Positions 1 to 8,566 are shown, counted from the stretch's first letter. The stretch is 52,277 bases of DNA from Dactylosporangium sucinum (GCF_014647515.1 NZ_BMPI01000003.1:279373-331649), one strand, 5' to 3'. The notes: a model not told the origin generated them from the sequence alone. Program-made: numbers and translations.

Positions 1-2934
1 AACGCGCTGCGCGGCTCGGTCGCCGGCAACGTGCTCACCTACACCGACACCCAGCCGGACACGGCCACGGTGTCGTACTACGTGCAGGCGCGCGACGCCG
101 CCGGCAACACGTCGGCGAACAGCAACACGGTCACCCGCACCGGCAGCAACCCGCCGGCCGGCACCAACGTCGCGGCGGGCAAGCCGATCGAGGCGAGCGG
201 CTCGGTCTTCACGTTCGTGCCGACCAACGCCAACGACAACGACGTGACGACCTACTGGGAGGGCGCGGCCGGCTTCCCGGCGACGCTCACCGTGAAGCTC
301 GGCGCGAACCACACGGTCACCTCGGTCGTGATCAAGCTCAACCCGGACAGCGCGTGGGGCACCCGCACGCAGAACATCCAGGTGCTCGGCCGTGAGCAGT
401 CGGCCAGCGGCACCTCGAACCTGGTGAGCGCGGCGAACTACACGTTCAACCCGGCCTCGCAGAACACGGTCACCATCCCGGTCACCGCGACCGTCGCCGA
501 CGTGCAGCTGCGGTTCACGTCGAACACCGGCGCGCCGTCGGGCCAGGTCGCGGAGTTCCAGGTCTTCGGTACCGCGGCGCCCAACCCCGACCTCCAGGTC
601 ACCTCGATCAGCTCGTCGCCGGCGTCGCCGGTCGAGACCGACTCGGTGAACCTGTCGGCGACGGTCCGCAACAGCGGCACGGCCGCCTCGGGCTCGACGA
701 CGGTGAACTTCTACCTCGGCACCACCCTGGCCGGCAGCGCCGCCGTCGCGGGTCTCGCGGCCGGCGCCCAGACGACCGTCACGGCCAACATCGGGCCGCG
801 CACGGCGGGGACGTACCAGCTCACCGCCAAGGTCGACGAGAACAACTCGGTCATCGAGACCAACGACGCCAACAACAGCTACACCAGCCCGACGTCGCTG
901 ACGATCGCGCCGGTGCAGAGCTCCGACCTGGTCGCCGCGCCGGTGTCCTGGTCGCCGAACAACCCGTCGGGCGGCAACACCGTCACCTTCCGGGTCGTCA
1001 TCCTGAACCAGGGCACAATCGCCTCGGCCGGCGGCGCCCACGGCGTCACGCTGACCGTGCGCAACGCGTCCGGCGCGACGGTGGCCACGCTCACCGGCTC
1101 CTACACCGGCGCGATCGCCGCGGGCGCCAGCTCGCCGCAGATCACGCTCGGCACGTGGACCGCGGCCAACGGGAAGTACACCGTCCGCACCGTGATCGCC
1201 GTGGACGGCAACGAGCTGTCGGTCAAGCAGGCCAACAACACCAGCGACCTTCCGCTGTTCGTCGGCCGCGGCGCGAACATGCCGTACGACATGTACGAGG
1301 CCGAGGACGGCACCATCGGCGGCGGCGCGCAGGTCGTCGGGCCGAACCGGATCATCGGCGACCTCGGTGGCGAGGCGTCCGGCCGCAAGGCCGTCACGCT
1401 GAACGGCAACGGGCAGTACGTGCAGTGGACCACGCGGGCGAACACCAACACGCTCGTCGTGCGGTTCTCCATCCCGGACGGCACCACCTCGACGCTGAAC
1501 ATCTACGTCAACGGCGCCTTCCACAAGGCGATCCCGCTCACGTCGAAGTACTCGTGGCTGTACGGCAACGAGGCGTCCCCGACGAACTCGCCGGGTGCGG
1601 GTCCGCGGCACATCTACGACGAGGCGAGCATCATGCTCGACTCGACGGTGAACGCCGGCAGCACCATCAAGCTGCAGAAGGACGCCGCCAACAGCGGCAC
1701 CTTCGCGGTCGACTTCATCAACCTCGAGCAGGTCTCGCCGATCGCCAACCCGAACCCGGCCACGTACATCACCCCGGCCGGCTTCACCCAGCAGGACGTG
1801 CAGAACGCGTTCGACACCGCCCGGCAGAGCGCCACGGCCGTCGGCGTCTACCTGCCGGCCGGCACGTACGAGACGGGCAACAAGTTCCAGATCTACGGCA
1901 AGGCGATCCAGGTCGTCGGCGCCGGCCCGTGGTACACGAAGTTCCAGACGCCGCAGGGCCAGCAGAACACCGACGCGGGCTTCCGCATCGAGTCCTCGGC
2001 CAACGGCTCGACGTTCAAGAACCTGTCGTTCTTCGGCAACTACATCGAGCGCATCGACGGTCCCGGCAAGGTGTGGGGCGAGCTGTCGAACGTGCAGAAC
2101 CTGACGATCGACAACGTCTGGGTCGAGCACACGGTCTGCATGTACTGGGGCGTCAAGAACAACAACATCACGATCACCAACAGCCGCATCCGCAACACGT
2201 GGGCTGACGGCATCAACTTCACCAACGACACCACCAACACCCACCTCAACAACATCGATGCCCGCTCCAACGGCGACGACGCGTTCGCGCTGTTCTCGGC
2301 GACCGACGGCGGCGGCTCGGTGGGCAACCACGACAACCTCTGGGAGAACCTGTCCGCGACGCTCACCTGGCGCGCGGCGGGCCTCGCGGTCTACGGCGGG
2401 TACAACAACACGTTCCGCAACCTGTACATCGCGGACATGCTGACGTACTCGGGCATCACGATCAGCTCGCTGAACTTCGGCTACCCGTTCGTCGGCTTCG
2501 GCCCCGGCTCGACCCCGACGACGATCCAGAACGTGTCCCTCGTGCGAGCGGGCGGCCACTTCTGGGGTGCTCAGGCGTTCGGCGCGATCTGGTGCTTCTC
2601 GGCCTCGAAGGAGTTCCGCGGGATCCGGGTGTCCGACGTGGACATCGTCGACCCGACCTACTCCGGCATCATGTTCCAGACGAAGTACACCGGTTCGTCC
2701 CCGGAGAACCCGGTGACCGACACCATCTTCACGAACATCACCATCAGCGGCGCGCAGCGCAGCGGTGACGCGTTCAACGCGAAGAGCGGCATCGGCATCT
2801 GGGTCAACGAACTGCCCGAGCCCGGTCAGGGCCCGGCGGTCGGCTCGGCGACGTTCAACAACCTGACGTTCTCGAACAACGCCGAGAACATCCGCAACAC
2901 CACCAGCACGTTCACGCTCACCATCAACCCGTAG
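1..2934 (+). CDS. Secreted GH87-type alpha-1,3-glucanase/mycodextranase, 5' truncated by window edge
   Basis: The frame is open from base 1, so the start and signal peptide lie outside the window. Numbering codons from base 1, the visible order is: end of an Fn3-like domain (about 1-46), a discoidin/F5-8C-like sugar-binding domain (about 50-190), two CARDB-type Ig domains (about 196-300 and 307-420), a CBM35/CBM6-like domain opening with YEAEDGT (about 430-575), and a right-handed beta-helix to the C-terminus (about 590-977). The helix carries WADGIN (Asp736) and NGDDA (Asp759/Asp760). The 23/24-residue spacing matches the three catalytic Asp of characterised GH87 alpha-1,3-glucanases as I recall them. 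The expected role is extracellular hydrolysis of alpha-1,3-glucan, for example from fungal walls. GH87 is inferred from these motifs; another beta-helix glycosidase is the alternative. Confidence 0.85.
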   Translation, partial: NALRGSVAGNVLTYTDTQPDTATVSYYVQARDAAGNTSANSNTVTRTGSNPPAGTNVAAGKPIEASGSVFTFVPTNANDNDVTTYWEGAAGFPATLTVKLGANHTVTSVVIKLNPDSAWGTRTQNIQVLGREQSASGTSNLVSAANYTFNPASQNTVTIPVTATVADVQLRFTSNTGAPSGQVAEFQVFGTAAPNPDLQVTSISSSPASPVETDSVNLSATVRNSGTAASGSTTVNFYLGTTLAGSAAVAGLAAGAQTTVTANIGPRTAGTYQLTAKVDENNSVIETNDANNSYTSPTSLTIAPVQSSDLVAAPVSWSPNNPSGGNTVTFRVVILNQGTIASAGGAHGVTLTVRNASGATVATLTGSYTGAIAAGASSPQITLGTWTAANGKYTVRTVIAVDGNELSVKQANNTSDLPLFVGRGANMPYDMYEAEDGTIGGGAQVVGPNRIIGDLGGEASGRKAVTLNGNGQYVQWTTRANTNTLVVRFSIPDGTTSTLNIYVNGAFHKAIPLTSKYSWLYGNEASPTNSPGAGPRHIYDEASIMLDSTVNAGSTIKLQKDAANSGTFAVDFINLEQVSPIANPNPATYITPAGFTQQDVQNAFDTARQSATAVGVYLPAGTYETGNKFQIYGKAIQVVGAGPWYTKFQTPQGQQNTDAGFRIESSANGSTFKNLSFFGNYIERIDGPGKVWGELSNVQNLTIDNVWVEHTVCMYWGVKNNNITITNSRIRNTWADGINFTNDTTNTHLNNIDARSNGDDAFALFSATDGGGSVGNHDNLWENLSATLTWRAAGLAVYGGYNNTFRNLYIADMLTYSGITISSLNFGYPFVGFGPGSTPTTIQNVSLVRAGGHFWGAQAFGAIWCFSASKEFRGIRVSDVDIVDPTYSGIMFQTKYTGSSPENPVTDTIFTNITISGAQRSGDAFNAKSGIGIWVNELPEPGQGPAVGSATFNNLTFSNNAENIRNTTSTFTLTINP

Positions 2935-2950
2935 CACGACGCACAGAGGG

Positions 2951-2978
2951 CGGCCGCCGGGCGACTCCCCGGCGGCCG
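2951..2978. terminator. Bidirectional hairpin terminator between convergent genes
   Basis: An 11-bp perfect stem (CGGCCGCCGGG, 2951-2961, with its complement at 2968-2978) and a 6-nt loop lie 16 bp after the glucanase stop and 14 bp beyond the stop of the leftward MocR gene. There is no U-tract, as is usual in actinomycetes. Confidence 0.75.
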
Positions 2979-2992
2979 TTCGCGTGTCCGGG

Positions 2993-4393
2993 TCAGGGGC
3001 ACAGCGTGGCCACGGCCCGCGCGAGGCGGCGGACGCCCTCCTCCAGCTCGTCCGGGGCGGCCGCGGCGTAGGTCAGCCGCAGGTACGCACCGTCGGGCTC
3101 GGCCGCGTACCAGGGGCGGCCCGGGAACACCACCACCTGCTCCGCCGCGGCCGCCGTCGTCAGCGCCACGTCGTCCAGGCCGTGGGGGAGCGGGGCCCAG
3201 ACGTGCAGGCCACCCGGCGGCACGTGCGCGGGCAGCAGGTCCGGCAGGAACCGCCGCAGCGCGCCCAGCAGCGCGGTGCGGCGGGTGCGCAGGGCCAGGC
3301 GCAGCGAGCGCAGGTGGCGGGGCCAGGCCGGGGACGTCACGAAGTCGAGCGCGGCCTGCTGCAGCGGGCCGGACACGAAGAAGTCGTCGAGCACGCGCGC
3401 CGAGCGCAGCCGGGCGCCGGCCGCGCCCCGGGCGCCGATCGCGGCCAGCCGCAGGCCGGGAGCGGCCGGCTTGGTCAGCGAGCGCAGGTACACGACGTGG
3501 CCGTCCGGGTCGTCGGCGACCAGCGGCGGGGGCGGGTCGCCGTCGATCGCCAGGTCGCGGGCGTAGTCGTCCTCGAGCAGGAACGCGCCGGCCGCGCGCA
3601 CCGCCTCCATGACCGCCCCGCGGCGGGCGGCGGACAGCACCGCCCCGTGCGGGTTGGCGTAGAGCGGCTGGCAGTAGAACAGGCGCGCGCCGCTGCGCCG
3701 GAACGCCGCCGCCAGCAGGTCGGGGCGCACGCCGTCGGCGTCCGACGGGACCGGCACCACCCGCAGGCCGGCGGCGCGGGCGGCGGCGAGCGCCCCGAGG
3801 TACGTCGGAGCCTCCACCAGCACCGGGTCACCCGGCGCGACCAGGGCGCGGAACGCGGTCGACAGCGCCGCCTGGCCGCCCGGGCAGAGCACCAGGTCGT
3901 CGGCCCGCAGCGCGCCCCCGGCCGTGCGGGCGAACCAGGCCCGCAGGTCCTCGCGGCCCTCGACCGGGCCGCGCTGCCAGGCCGCCGGGTGGCGGGCCGC
4001 CCGGGCCAGCGCCGCGCCCAGGGCGGCCGCGGGCTGCAGGCCGGCGTCGAGATAGCCGCTGGAGAGCGGGACCATGCCCGGCCGCGGCACGGCGAGCAGC
4101 GCCTGCATCGCGTCCTCGCCGGCGGGGCGGGGTCCGAGCGCGATCGCCTGCCACGACAGGTCGGCGGTGCCGGACTCCCCGGACCGGGCCGCGACGAACG
4201 TCCCCCGCCCCGGCTGCGCGTCCACCACGCCCTCCGCCGCCAGATGGCGCAGCGCCCGCGCCACCGTCACCGGCGACGCCTGATGCCGGGCGGTCAGCTC
4301 GCGCACCGTCGGCAGCCGCGTCCCCGCCGGCGCCCGCAGGGCCAGCGCACGGAGATCTTGGATAACGCGATCGGCTGCGTTATCGTCATTCAT
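2993..4393 (-). CDS. MocR-type regulator (GntR HTH fused to an aminotransferase-like domain)
   Basis: A 466-aa protein. Residues ~8-70 form a winged helix of the GntR family (TRLPTVRELTARHQASPVTV). Residues ~100-466 are a fold-type I aminotransferase domain with LCPGGQAAL, LLEDDYARD and the PLP-lysine segment SLTKPAAPG (Lys308). MocR proteins use bound PLP or an amino-acid ligand to sense a metabolite and usually control a divergent gene, here the EamA exporter. The start at 4393 is chosen because the HTH begins only a few residues later. Longer in-frame starts up to 4882 would run antisense through the exporter gene. The ATG overlaps the exporter's ATG by two bases, so the message probably has little or no leader. 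Confidence 0.88.
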   Translation of the reverse strand: MNDDNAADRVIQDLRALALRAPAGTRLPTVRELTARHQASPVTVARALRHLAAEGVVDAQPGRGTFVAARSGESGTADLSWQAIALGPRPAGEDAMQALLAVPRPGMVPLSSGYLDAGLQPAAALGAALARAARHPAAWQRGPVEGREDLRAWFARTAGGALRADDLVLCPGGQAALSTAFRALVAPGDPVLVEAPTYLGALAAARAAGLRVVPVPSDADGVRPDLLAAAFRRSGARLFYCQPLYANPHGAVLSAARRGAVMEAVRAAGAFLLEDDYARDLAIDGDPPPPLVADDPDGHVVYLRSLTKPAAPGLRLAAIGARGAAGARLRSARVLDDFFVSGPLQQAALDFVTSPAWPRHLRSLRLALRTRRTALLGALRRFLPDLLPAHVPPGGLHVWAPLPHGLDDVALTTAAAAEQVVVFPGRPWYAAEPDGAYLRLTYAAAAPDELEEGVRRLARAVATLCP

Positions 4394-4434
4394 GAGAGAG
4401 AAGGATAACGCTACTCCAGCCATCGCGATAACGG
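4358..4434. promoter_or_regulatory. Overlapping divergent promoter with four GATAACG half-sites
   Basis: An inverted repeat GATAACGC-N8-GCGTTATC (4361-4384) is followed by two direct copies, GATAACGC (4404-4411) and GATAACGG (4427-4434), 23 bp apart. A rightward promoter can be read as TTGGAT (4358-4363), 17-bp spacer, TATCGT (4381-4386), with the exporter ATG only 6 bases later at 4392, which implies a leaderless transcript. Paired inverted and direct half-sites are known for MocR operators, so this is the likely binding site of the adjacent regulator. Binding is inferred. Confidence 0.65.
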
Positions 4435-5312
4435 GCCTGCTCGGGGTGCTGGCGTTCAGCATGTCCCTGCCGGCGACCCGGATCGCGGTCGAGCACCTCG
4501 ACGCCTGGTTCGTCGCCTTCGGGCGGGCGCTCGGCGCCGGGCTGCTCGCGCTGGGGTACCTCGCGGTCTCGCGGGCCCCGCGCCCCACCCGGCACCAGTG
4601 GCGCCGCCTCGCCGTCGTCGCGCTCGGCGTCGTCGTCGGCTTCCCGCTCTTCACCTCCCTCGCGCTGCAGGACCGCACCGCCGCGCACGGTGCCGTCGTC
4701 GTCGCGCTGCTGCCCGCCATCACCGCCGGGTTCGCCGTCCTGCGCGCCGGCGAGCGCCCGTCGCCCGCGTTCTGGCTGGCCGGCGGGGCCGGGCTGGTGG
4801 CGGTGCTGACCTTCCTGGTCGCCGGCGGCGCGGTCAGCGGCGCGGCCGGCCCGTCCGACCTCTTCCTGCTCGTGGCGGTCACGCTGTGCGGGCTCGGCTA
4901 CGCCGAGGGCGGCGCGCTGGCCCGCGAGCTCGGCGGCGCGCGGACCATCTGCTGGGCGCTCGTGCTGTCCCTGCCGGTCACCGCCGCCGTGACCGCGGTG
5001 ACCCTGCGCCACCCGCCGCACGCGTCGCCGGCCGCCTGGACCGCGTTCGGCTACCTGACCGTGGTGTCGATGTTCCTCGGGTTCTTCGCCTGGTACGCCG
5101 GGCTCGCGCGCGGCGGGGTCGCGCGCACCGGGCAGCTCCAGCTGGCCCAGCCGGTGCTCACCCTCGCCTGGTCGGCGCTGCTGCTGCACGAGCACGTGCC
5201 GGTGCCCGCGATGGCGGCGGCTCTGGCGGTACTGCTGTGTGTCGGGCTGACGCAGCGTCTCCGGGCACCGAGACTGCTACCTTCGCAGCATGCGCATCGC
5301 GTTCGCGGCTGA
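4392..5312 (+). CDS. EamA/DMT-family membrane exporter
   Basis: A 306-aa integral membrane protein with about ten hydrophobic segments in two EamA repeats, typical of drug/metabolite transporters. The second repeat contains WTAFGYLTVVSMFLGFFAWY and ends in LLLHEHVPVPAMAAALAVLL, a common EamA C-terminal pattern. It is divergent from the MocR regulator, and the two ATG codons overlap (4392-4394 versus 4391-4393), so expression is probably under that regulator. EamA proteins next to MocR genes often export amino acids or related metabolites; the substrate cannot be read here. The 3' end overlaps the downstream isomerase gene by 23 bp, suggesting co-transcription. Confidence 0.9.
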   Translation: MREKDNATPAIAITGLLGVLAFSMSLPATRIAVEHLDAWFVAFGRALGAGLLALGYLAVSRAPRPTRHQWRRLAVVALGVVVGFPLFTSLALQDRTAAHGAVVVALLPAITAGFAVLRAGERPSPAFWLAGGAGLVAVLTFLVAGGAVSGAAGPSDLFLLVAVTLCGLGYAEGGALARELGGARTICWALVLSLPVTAAVTAVTLRHPPHASPAAWTAFGYLTVVSMFLGFFAWYAGLARGGVARTGQLQLAQPVLTLAWSALLLHEHVPVPAMAAALAVLLCVGLTQRLRAPRLLPSQHAHRVRG

Positions 5313-5721
5313 CGACGAGAACGAGACCACCAGAGCGGTGGTCGAGCACCTCGTGTCCGGCGGGCACGAGGTGCTCGACGTGCGGGCCGAGGGCGTGCCG
5401 TGGCCGGGACTCGGCGAGCGCGTCGGCCGCGCGGTCGTCGACGGGGCCGCCGACCTCGGCGTCGTGATGTGCTGGACCGGCACCGGCACGGCGATCGCCG
5501 CGAACAAGGTGCCCGGCGTGCTCGCCGCCGTCGCCTGGGACCCGTGGATCGCCCGCGGCGCCCGGCTGTGGAACGACGCGAACGTCCTCGCGATGAGCCT
5601 CAAGCGGCTCGCGCCCGACGTCGCCGTCGAGGTGCTGCAGGCCTTCCTCGACGTGCCCGCCCCGGATCCGGACGAGGCCGAGAACATCGCGCTGCTCAGG
5701 CGCTCGGTGACCAATCCGTGA
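5290..5721 (+). CDS. RpiB/LacAB-family sugar-phosphate isomerase
   Basis: A 143-aa protein with the RpiB fold signature: an N-terminal strand MRIAFAADDE, then VVMCWTGTGTAIAANKVPGV, which corresponds to the cysteine-containing phosphate loop of ribose-5-phosphate isomerase B (Cys61), and WNDANVLAMS near the end. Family members interconvert aldose and ketose phosphates through an enediol, with Cys as the base. The segment usually read as HNNANVL is here WNDANVL, so substrate preference may differ from ribose-5-phosphate. It starts inside the end of the exporter gene (23-bp overlap) and is probably translated from the same mRNA. Isomerase identity is fairly secure; the substrate is not. Confidence 0.82.
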   Translation: MRIAFAADDENETTRAVVEHLVSGGHEVLDVRAEGVPWPGLGERVGRAVVDGAADLGVVMCWTGTGTAIAANKVPGVLAAVAWDPWIARGARLWNDANVLAMSLKRLAPDVAVEVLQAFLDVPAPDPDEAENIALLRRSVTNP

Positions 5722-5779
5722 TGTAGCAATGCATCCGGGAGTGCAACCGCCTCCCCGTGCCCGTGGTCTTTGCACAGTG

Positions 5780-5801
5780 AACGGCGACGCACATCGCCGT
5801 T
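5780..5801. terminator. Short perfect hairpin after the isomerase gene
   Basis: AACGGCGA and TCGCCGTT form an 8-bp perfect stem around a 6-nt loop, 58 bp after the isomerase stop. It could be a terminator of the exporter/isomerase unit or an operator upstream of the next gene. The rest of the 265-bp gap holds a direct repeat GTCCACA at 5882 and 5896 but no promoter I can defend. Confidence 0.45.
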
Positions 5802-5986
5802 GACTCGCGACGCAGCTACACCACCGGCTCCGTCGGCGTTTCGGCGATCCCTGTGGTGGGGGCGGTGCATGCCCGCGCCCTGTCCACACTGGAGGGTCCA
5901 CAGTAGACGTCGGCTGATTCGTGCTGCCCGCGTGCCCGAAATCCGTCCGCGGCAACCCAACCGCGGCGTCCTGAAAGGTCCTACAC

Positions 5987-7753
5987 GTGAATAGAAGATC
6001 AGGTGCGCTGGTGGCCGGCACGGTCGCTGCGGCCCTTGTGCTGTCTGCCTGCGGGGGTGGCTCGAGCACCGACAATACCAGCAAGTCCGACGGTCAGAAA
6101 GGCGGCTTCAACGCCGCGCTGACCGCCGTGCTCAACCCGTCCGACAAGAAGGGCGGGACGCTCAAGCTCACCGACCACGACGACCCCGACTCGTACGACC
6201 CGGCGCGCGCGTACTACGCGAAGGTGTGGAACTTCATGAAGGGATACTACGTCCGCACGCTGCTGACGAACGAGGCCAAGCCGGGTGAGGACGGCCTGAA
6301 GCTCGTCCCCGACATGGCCACCGAGATGCCGAAGGTCGAGGACGGCGGCAAGAAGTACACGTTCACGCTGAAGGACAACCTGAAGTTCGAGGACGGCTCG
6401 CCGATCACGTCGAAGGACGTCAAGTACGGCGTCGAGCGGGTCTTCGCCCAGGACGTGCTCTCCGGCGGCCCGACGTACCTCATCGACGCCCTCGACCAGG
6501 GCCAGAAGTACCCCGGCCCGTACAAGGACGCGGACCCGAACAAGCTCGGCCTGAAGTCGGTGCAGACGCCCGACGACAAGACCATCGTGTTCACCCTCGC
6601 GGCGCCGCTCAGCGACTTCCCGTTCCTGCTCGCGATGCCCGGCGCCGGCCCGGTGCCGAAGGACAAGGACACCGGCGACCGGTACGGCTCGCACCCGGTG
6701 TCGTCGGGTCCCTACAAGTTCCAGTCCTACGAGGAGGGCAAGAAGGCGATCCTGGTCCGCAACGACCAGTGGGACCAGAAGACCGACTCGGTGCGCAAGG
6801 CGCTGCCCGACCAGATCGAGGTCGTCCTCGGTACCGCGGTCGAGGAGATCGACAACCAGCTCATCTCTGGGCAGGTCGACCTCGACATCGCGCAGACCGG
6901 CGTCCAGCAGGGCTCGCAGGCCAAGGTGCTGCTCAACCCCGACGTGAAGAAGAACGCGGACGCGCCGGTCACCGGCTTCATCCGGTACTTCGCCATCAAC
7001 ACCAAGGTCGCGCCGTTCGACAACGTCCACTGCCGCAACGCCGTCGTGTACGCCACCGACAAGGTCGCCATGCAGACCGCCCGCGGCGGCCCGGACGCCG
7101 GCGGCGACATCGCCACGAACATGCTGCCGCCGAACATCGCCGGCCACGACCCGAAGCTCGACCCGCTGAACACCAAGTCGGGCAAGCCGCAGCTGGACAA
7201 GGCCAAGGAAGAGCTGAAGCTGTGCGGCAAGCCGGAGGGCTTCGAGACGGTCCTGGCGACCCGCAACTCCGGCAAGGAGCCGAAGACGGCCGAGGCGCTG
7301 CAGCAGTCGCTGGCCGCGGTCGGCATCACGGCCCGCCTCGACCCGAGTGACGCGTCGCTGTACTTCCGCTCGACCATCGGCTCGCCGTCGAACACCCAGG
7401 CCAAGGGCTACGGCCTGATGATGGCCGGATGGGGCGCCGACTATCCGACCGCGTCCGGCTTCCTGAAGGTGCTCGTCGACGGGCGCCTGATCCTGCCCAG
7501 CGGCAACAACAACTACCCCGAGCTGAACAACGCCGAGGTCAACAGCCTCATCGACAAGGCGCAGGCCGAGACCGACCAGGCCAAGACGGCCGAACTCTGG
7601 AACCAGATCAACAAGATCGTCATGGACGAGTCGGTGCTCGTGCCCTTCACCTACGACAAGGCGCTCAACGTCCGTAACCCGCGCCTGACGAACGTGTTCA
7701 TCAGCCAGTACTACGGGATGGTGGACTTCGGCAGCCTGGGTGTCATGAGCTGA
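5987..7753 (+). CDS. ABC transporter substrate-binding lipoprotein, peptide/nickel family (SBP_bac_5)
   Basis: A 588-aa protein that starts at GTG 5987 with GAAAGG 8 bp upstream. It has a lipoprotein signal (two Arg, hydrophobic stretch, then LSAC) with the lipidated cysteine at residue 22, followed by a Gly/Ser linker. The mature part matches family 5 binding proteins: GGTLKLTDHDDPDSYDPARAYY near the N-terminus, the paired FTLKDNLKFEDGSPITSKDVKYG segment and a long two-lobed body to residue ~585. It should bind an oligopeptide or similar solute outside the membrane. No permease or ATPase gene lies on either side, so it must share a transporter encoded elsewhere or act as a sensor. A hairpin terminator follows directly. 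Confidence 0.92.
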   Translation: MNRRSGALVAGTVAAALVLSACGGGSSTDNTSKSDGQKGGFNAALTAVLNPSDKKGGTLKLTDHDDPDSYDPARAYYAKVWNFMKGYYVRTLLTNEAKPGEDGLKLVPDMATEMPKVEDGGKKYTFTLKDNLKFEDGSPITSKDVKYGVERVFAQDVLSGGPTYLIDALDQGQKYPGPYKDADPNKLGLKSVQTPDDKTIVFTLAAPLSDFPFLLAMPGAGPVPKDKDTGDRYGSHPVSSGPYKFQSYEEGKKAILVRNDQWDQKTDSVRKALPDQIEVVLGTAVEEIDNQLISGQVDLDIAQTGVQQGSQAKVLLNPDVKKNADAPVTGFIRYFAINTKVAPFDNVHCRNAVVYATDKVAMQTARGGPDAGGDIATNMLPPNIAGHDPKLDPLNTKSGKPQLDKAKEELKLCGKPEGFETVLATRNSGKEPKTAEALQQSLAAVGITARLDPSDASLYFRSTIGSPSNTQAKGYGLMMAGWGADYPTASGFLKVLVDGRLILPSGNNNYPELNNAEVNSLIDKAQAETDQAKTAELWNQINKIVMDESVLVPFTYDKALNVRNPRLTNVFISQYYGMVDFGSLGVMS

Positions 7754-7765
7754 CCGCGCCGGGAG

Positions 7766-7795
7766 TGCCCGGGTTGACGAGGGACTTCCCGGGCA
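7766..7795. terminator. Hairpin terminator after the binding-protein gene
   Basis: TGCCCGGG (7766-7773) and CCCGGGCA (7788-7795) form an 8-bp perfect stem with a 14-nt loop, 13 bp after the stop codon. Confidence 0.6.
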
Positions 7796-7806
7796 TGCGG
7801 TGACGC

Positions 7807-7878
7807 ACGCGGCCGCTCTTCCTCCTTGGGGCGGCCGTGTCCGTCCGGCCCGGGTCCGCGCCCGACGGACCCGGGCCG
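7807..7878. repeat. Two further GC-rich hairpins in tandem
   Basis: Hairpin A pairs ACGCGGCCGC (7807-7816) with GCGGCCGTGT (7831-7840), with one G-U. Hairpin B pairs CGGCCCGGGTCCG (7846-7858) with its perfect 13-bp complement (7866-7878) around a 7-nt loop. Together with the hairpin before and the palindrome after they form a stack of four, probably terminating transcription from both sides. Confidence 0.65.
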
Positions 7879-7890
7879 CGTTACGCGTCG

Positions 7891-7952
7891 CTAAGGCCTG
7901 TTGCATAGCTGGGGCCGGGCTGCGGCGGGCCCAGCTATGCAACAGGCCTTAG
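7891..7952. repeat. 62-bp perfect palindrome, possible MITE or strong bidirectional terminator
   Basis: Two exactly complementary 23-base arms (7891-7913 and 7930-7952) flank a 16-base loop. The arms begin CTAAGGCCTGTTGCATAGC. The outer ends read CTAAGGCC and GGCCTTAG, as expected if a short element had inserted at a CTAR-type site with duplication of TA. GGCCTGTTGCA resembles terminal repeats of some IS5-family elements as I remember them. The right arm supplies the TAA stop of the leftward gene at 7949. An ordinary terminator is the alternative. Confidence 0.6.
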
Positions 7953-8566
7953 TAGGCGATGTTGACCCGGCGGTGGATCGTGGCCGGATCGCCCACCGCG
8001 CGCAGGATCGCGTGCGCGACGTCGGCCCGCGAGAGCGTCCGTCCACCCCGGACGTTGCGGTCGACGACGGTCCGATATGGACGGTGCCCGCCGTCGGTGA
8101 GCCGCGGCGGCGCGACGAGCGTCCAGTCGAGACCGCTCGCCCGCAGCACCCGCTCCGCCTCGGCGAGGTCGGCGAACCCGTGCCGCAGCACGCGCTGCAG
8201 CAGCGGCTTGGCGACCGCGCGGGTGATCGGGCCGTCGCCGGCGTCGGTGACCCGGCCGGCCGCGTCGACGCTGACGATCCGCCGCACCCCGGTGGCCAGC
8301 ATGGCCGCGACCTCCGCCCGCGCTCCGTCGGCCTGCACGGTCGTCGGGCCGGTGCCGCGCGGGCCGAGCGCGGACAGCACCGCGTCGCACCCCGCGACCG
8401 CGCCGGCGACCGCGTCGTGGTCTGTGAGCGCTGCGACGACGACCTCGCAGCCGAGGTCGCCCGGGTCCCGCCGCGCGACGGCGGTCACCTCGTGGCCGGC
8501 CGCGAGGCCTTGCTTGATGAGCTGGCGCCCGATCCCGCCCGTGGCGCCGAACACGGTCAGCTTCAT
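7949..8566 (-). CDS. NAD(P)-binding NmrA/SDR-like oxidoreductase
   Basis: A 205-aa Rossmann protein starting MKLTVFGATGGIGRQL, the dinucleotide-binding GxxGxxG of atypical SDR/NmrA-like proteins. Later segments (ALTDHDAVAGAVAGCDAVLSALG; VRRIVSVDAAG; LDWTLVAPPRLTDG) are typical of the NAD(P)H-binding family often named flavin or biliverdin reductase-like. There is no YxxxK catalytic pair, so it may sense redox state or act as a quinone reductase; the substrate is unknown. AGGGG precedes the ATG. The gene is divergent from the TetR regulator, and the shared 212-bp region holds an operator-like site, so TetR control is plausible. Its stop codon lies within the adjacent palindrome. Confidence 0.8.
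   Translation of the reverse strand: MKLTVFGATGGIGRQLIKQGLAAGHEVTAVARRDPGDLGCEVVVAALTDHDAVAGAVAGCDAVLSALGPRGTGPTTVQADGARAEVAAMLATGVRRIVSVDAAGRVTDAGDGPITRAVAKPLLQRVLRHGFADLAEAERVLRASGLDWTLVAPPRLTDGGHRPYRTVVDRNVRGGRTLSRADVAHAILRAVGDPATIHRRVNIAY

Noticed and set aside
2258..2443. Small Arg-rich open frames within the glucanase and elsewhere
   Set aside because: They are alternative frames of well-supported genes, with compositions typical of shifted GC-rich codons.
2993..4882. A longer MocR protein with about 160 extra N-terminal residues
   Set aside because: The extension is antisense to the exporter gene, low in complexity, and MocR HTH domains start near the N-terminus.
5722..5986. A riboswitch or small RNA upstream of the binding-protein gene
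   Set aside because: Apart from one 8-bp hairpin and a short direct repeat I see no conserved riboswitch core.
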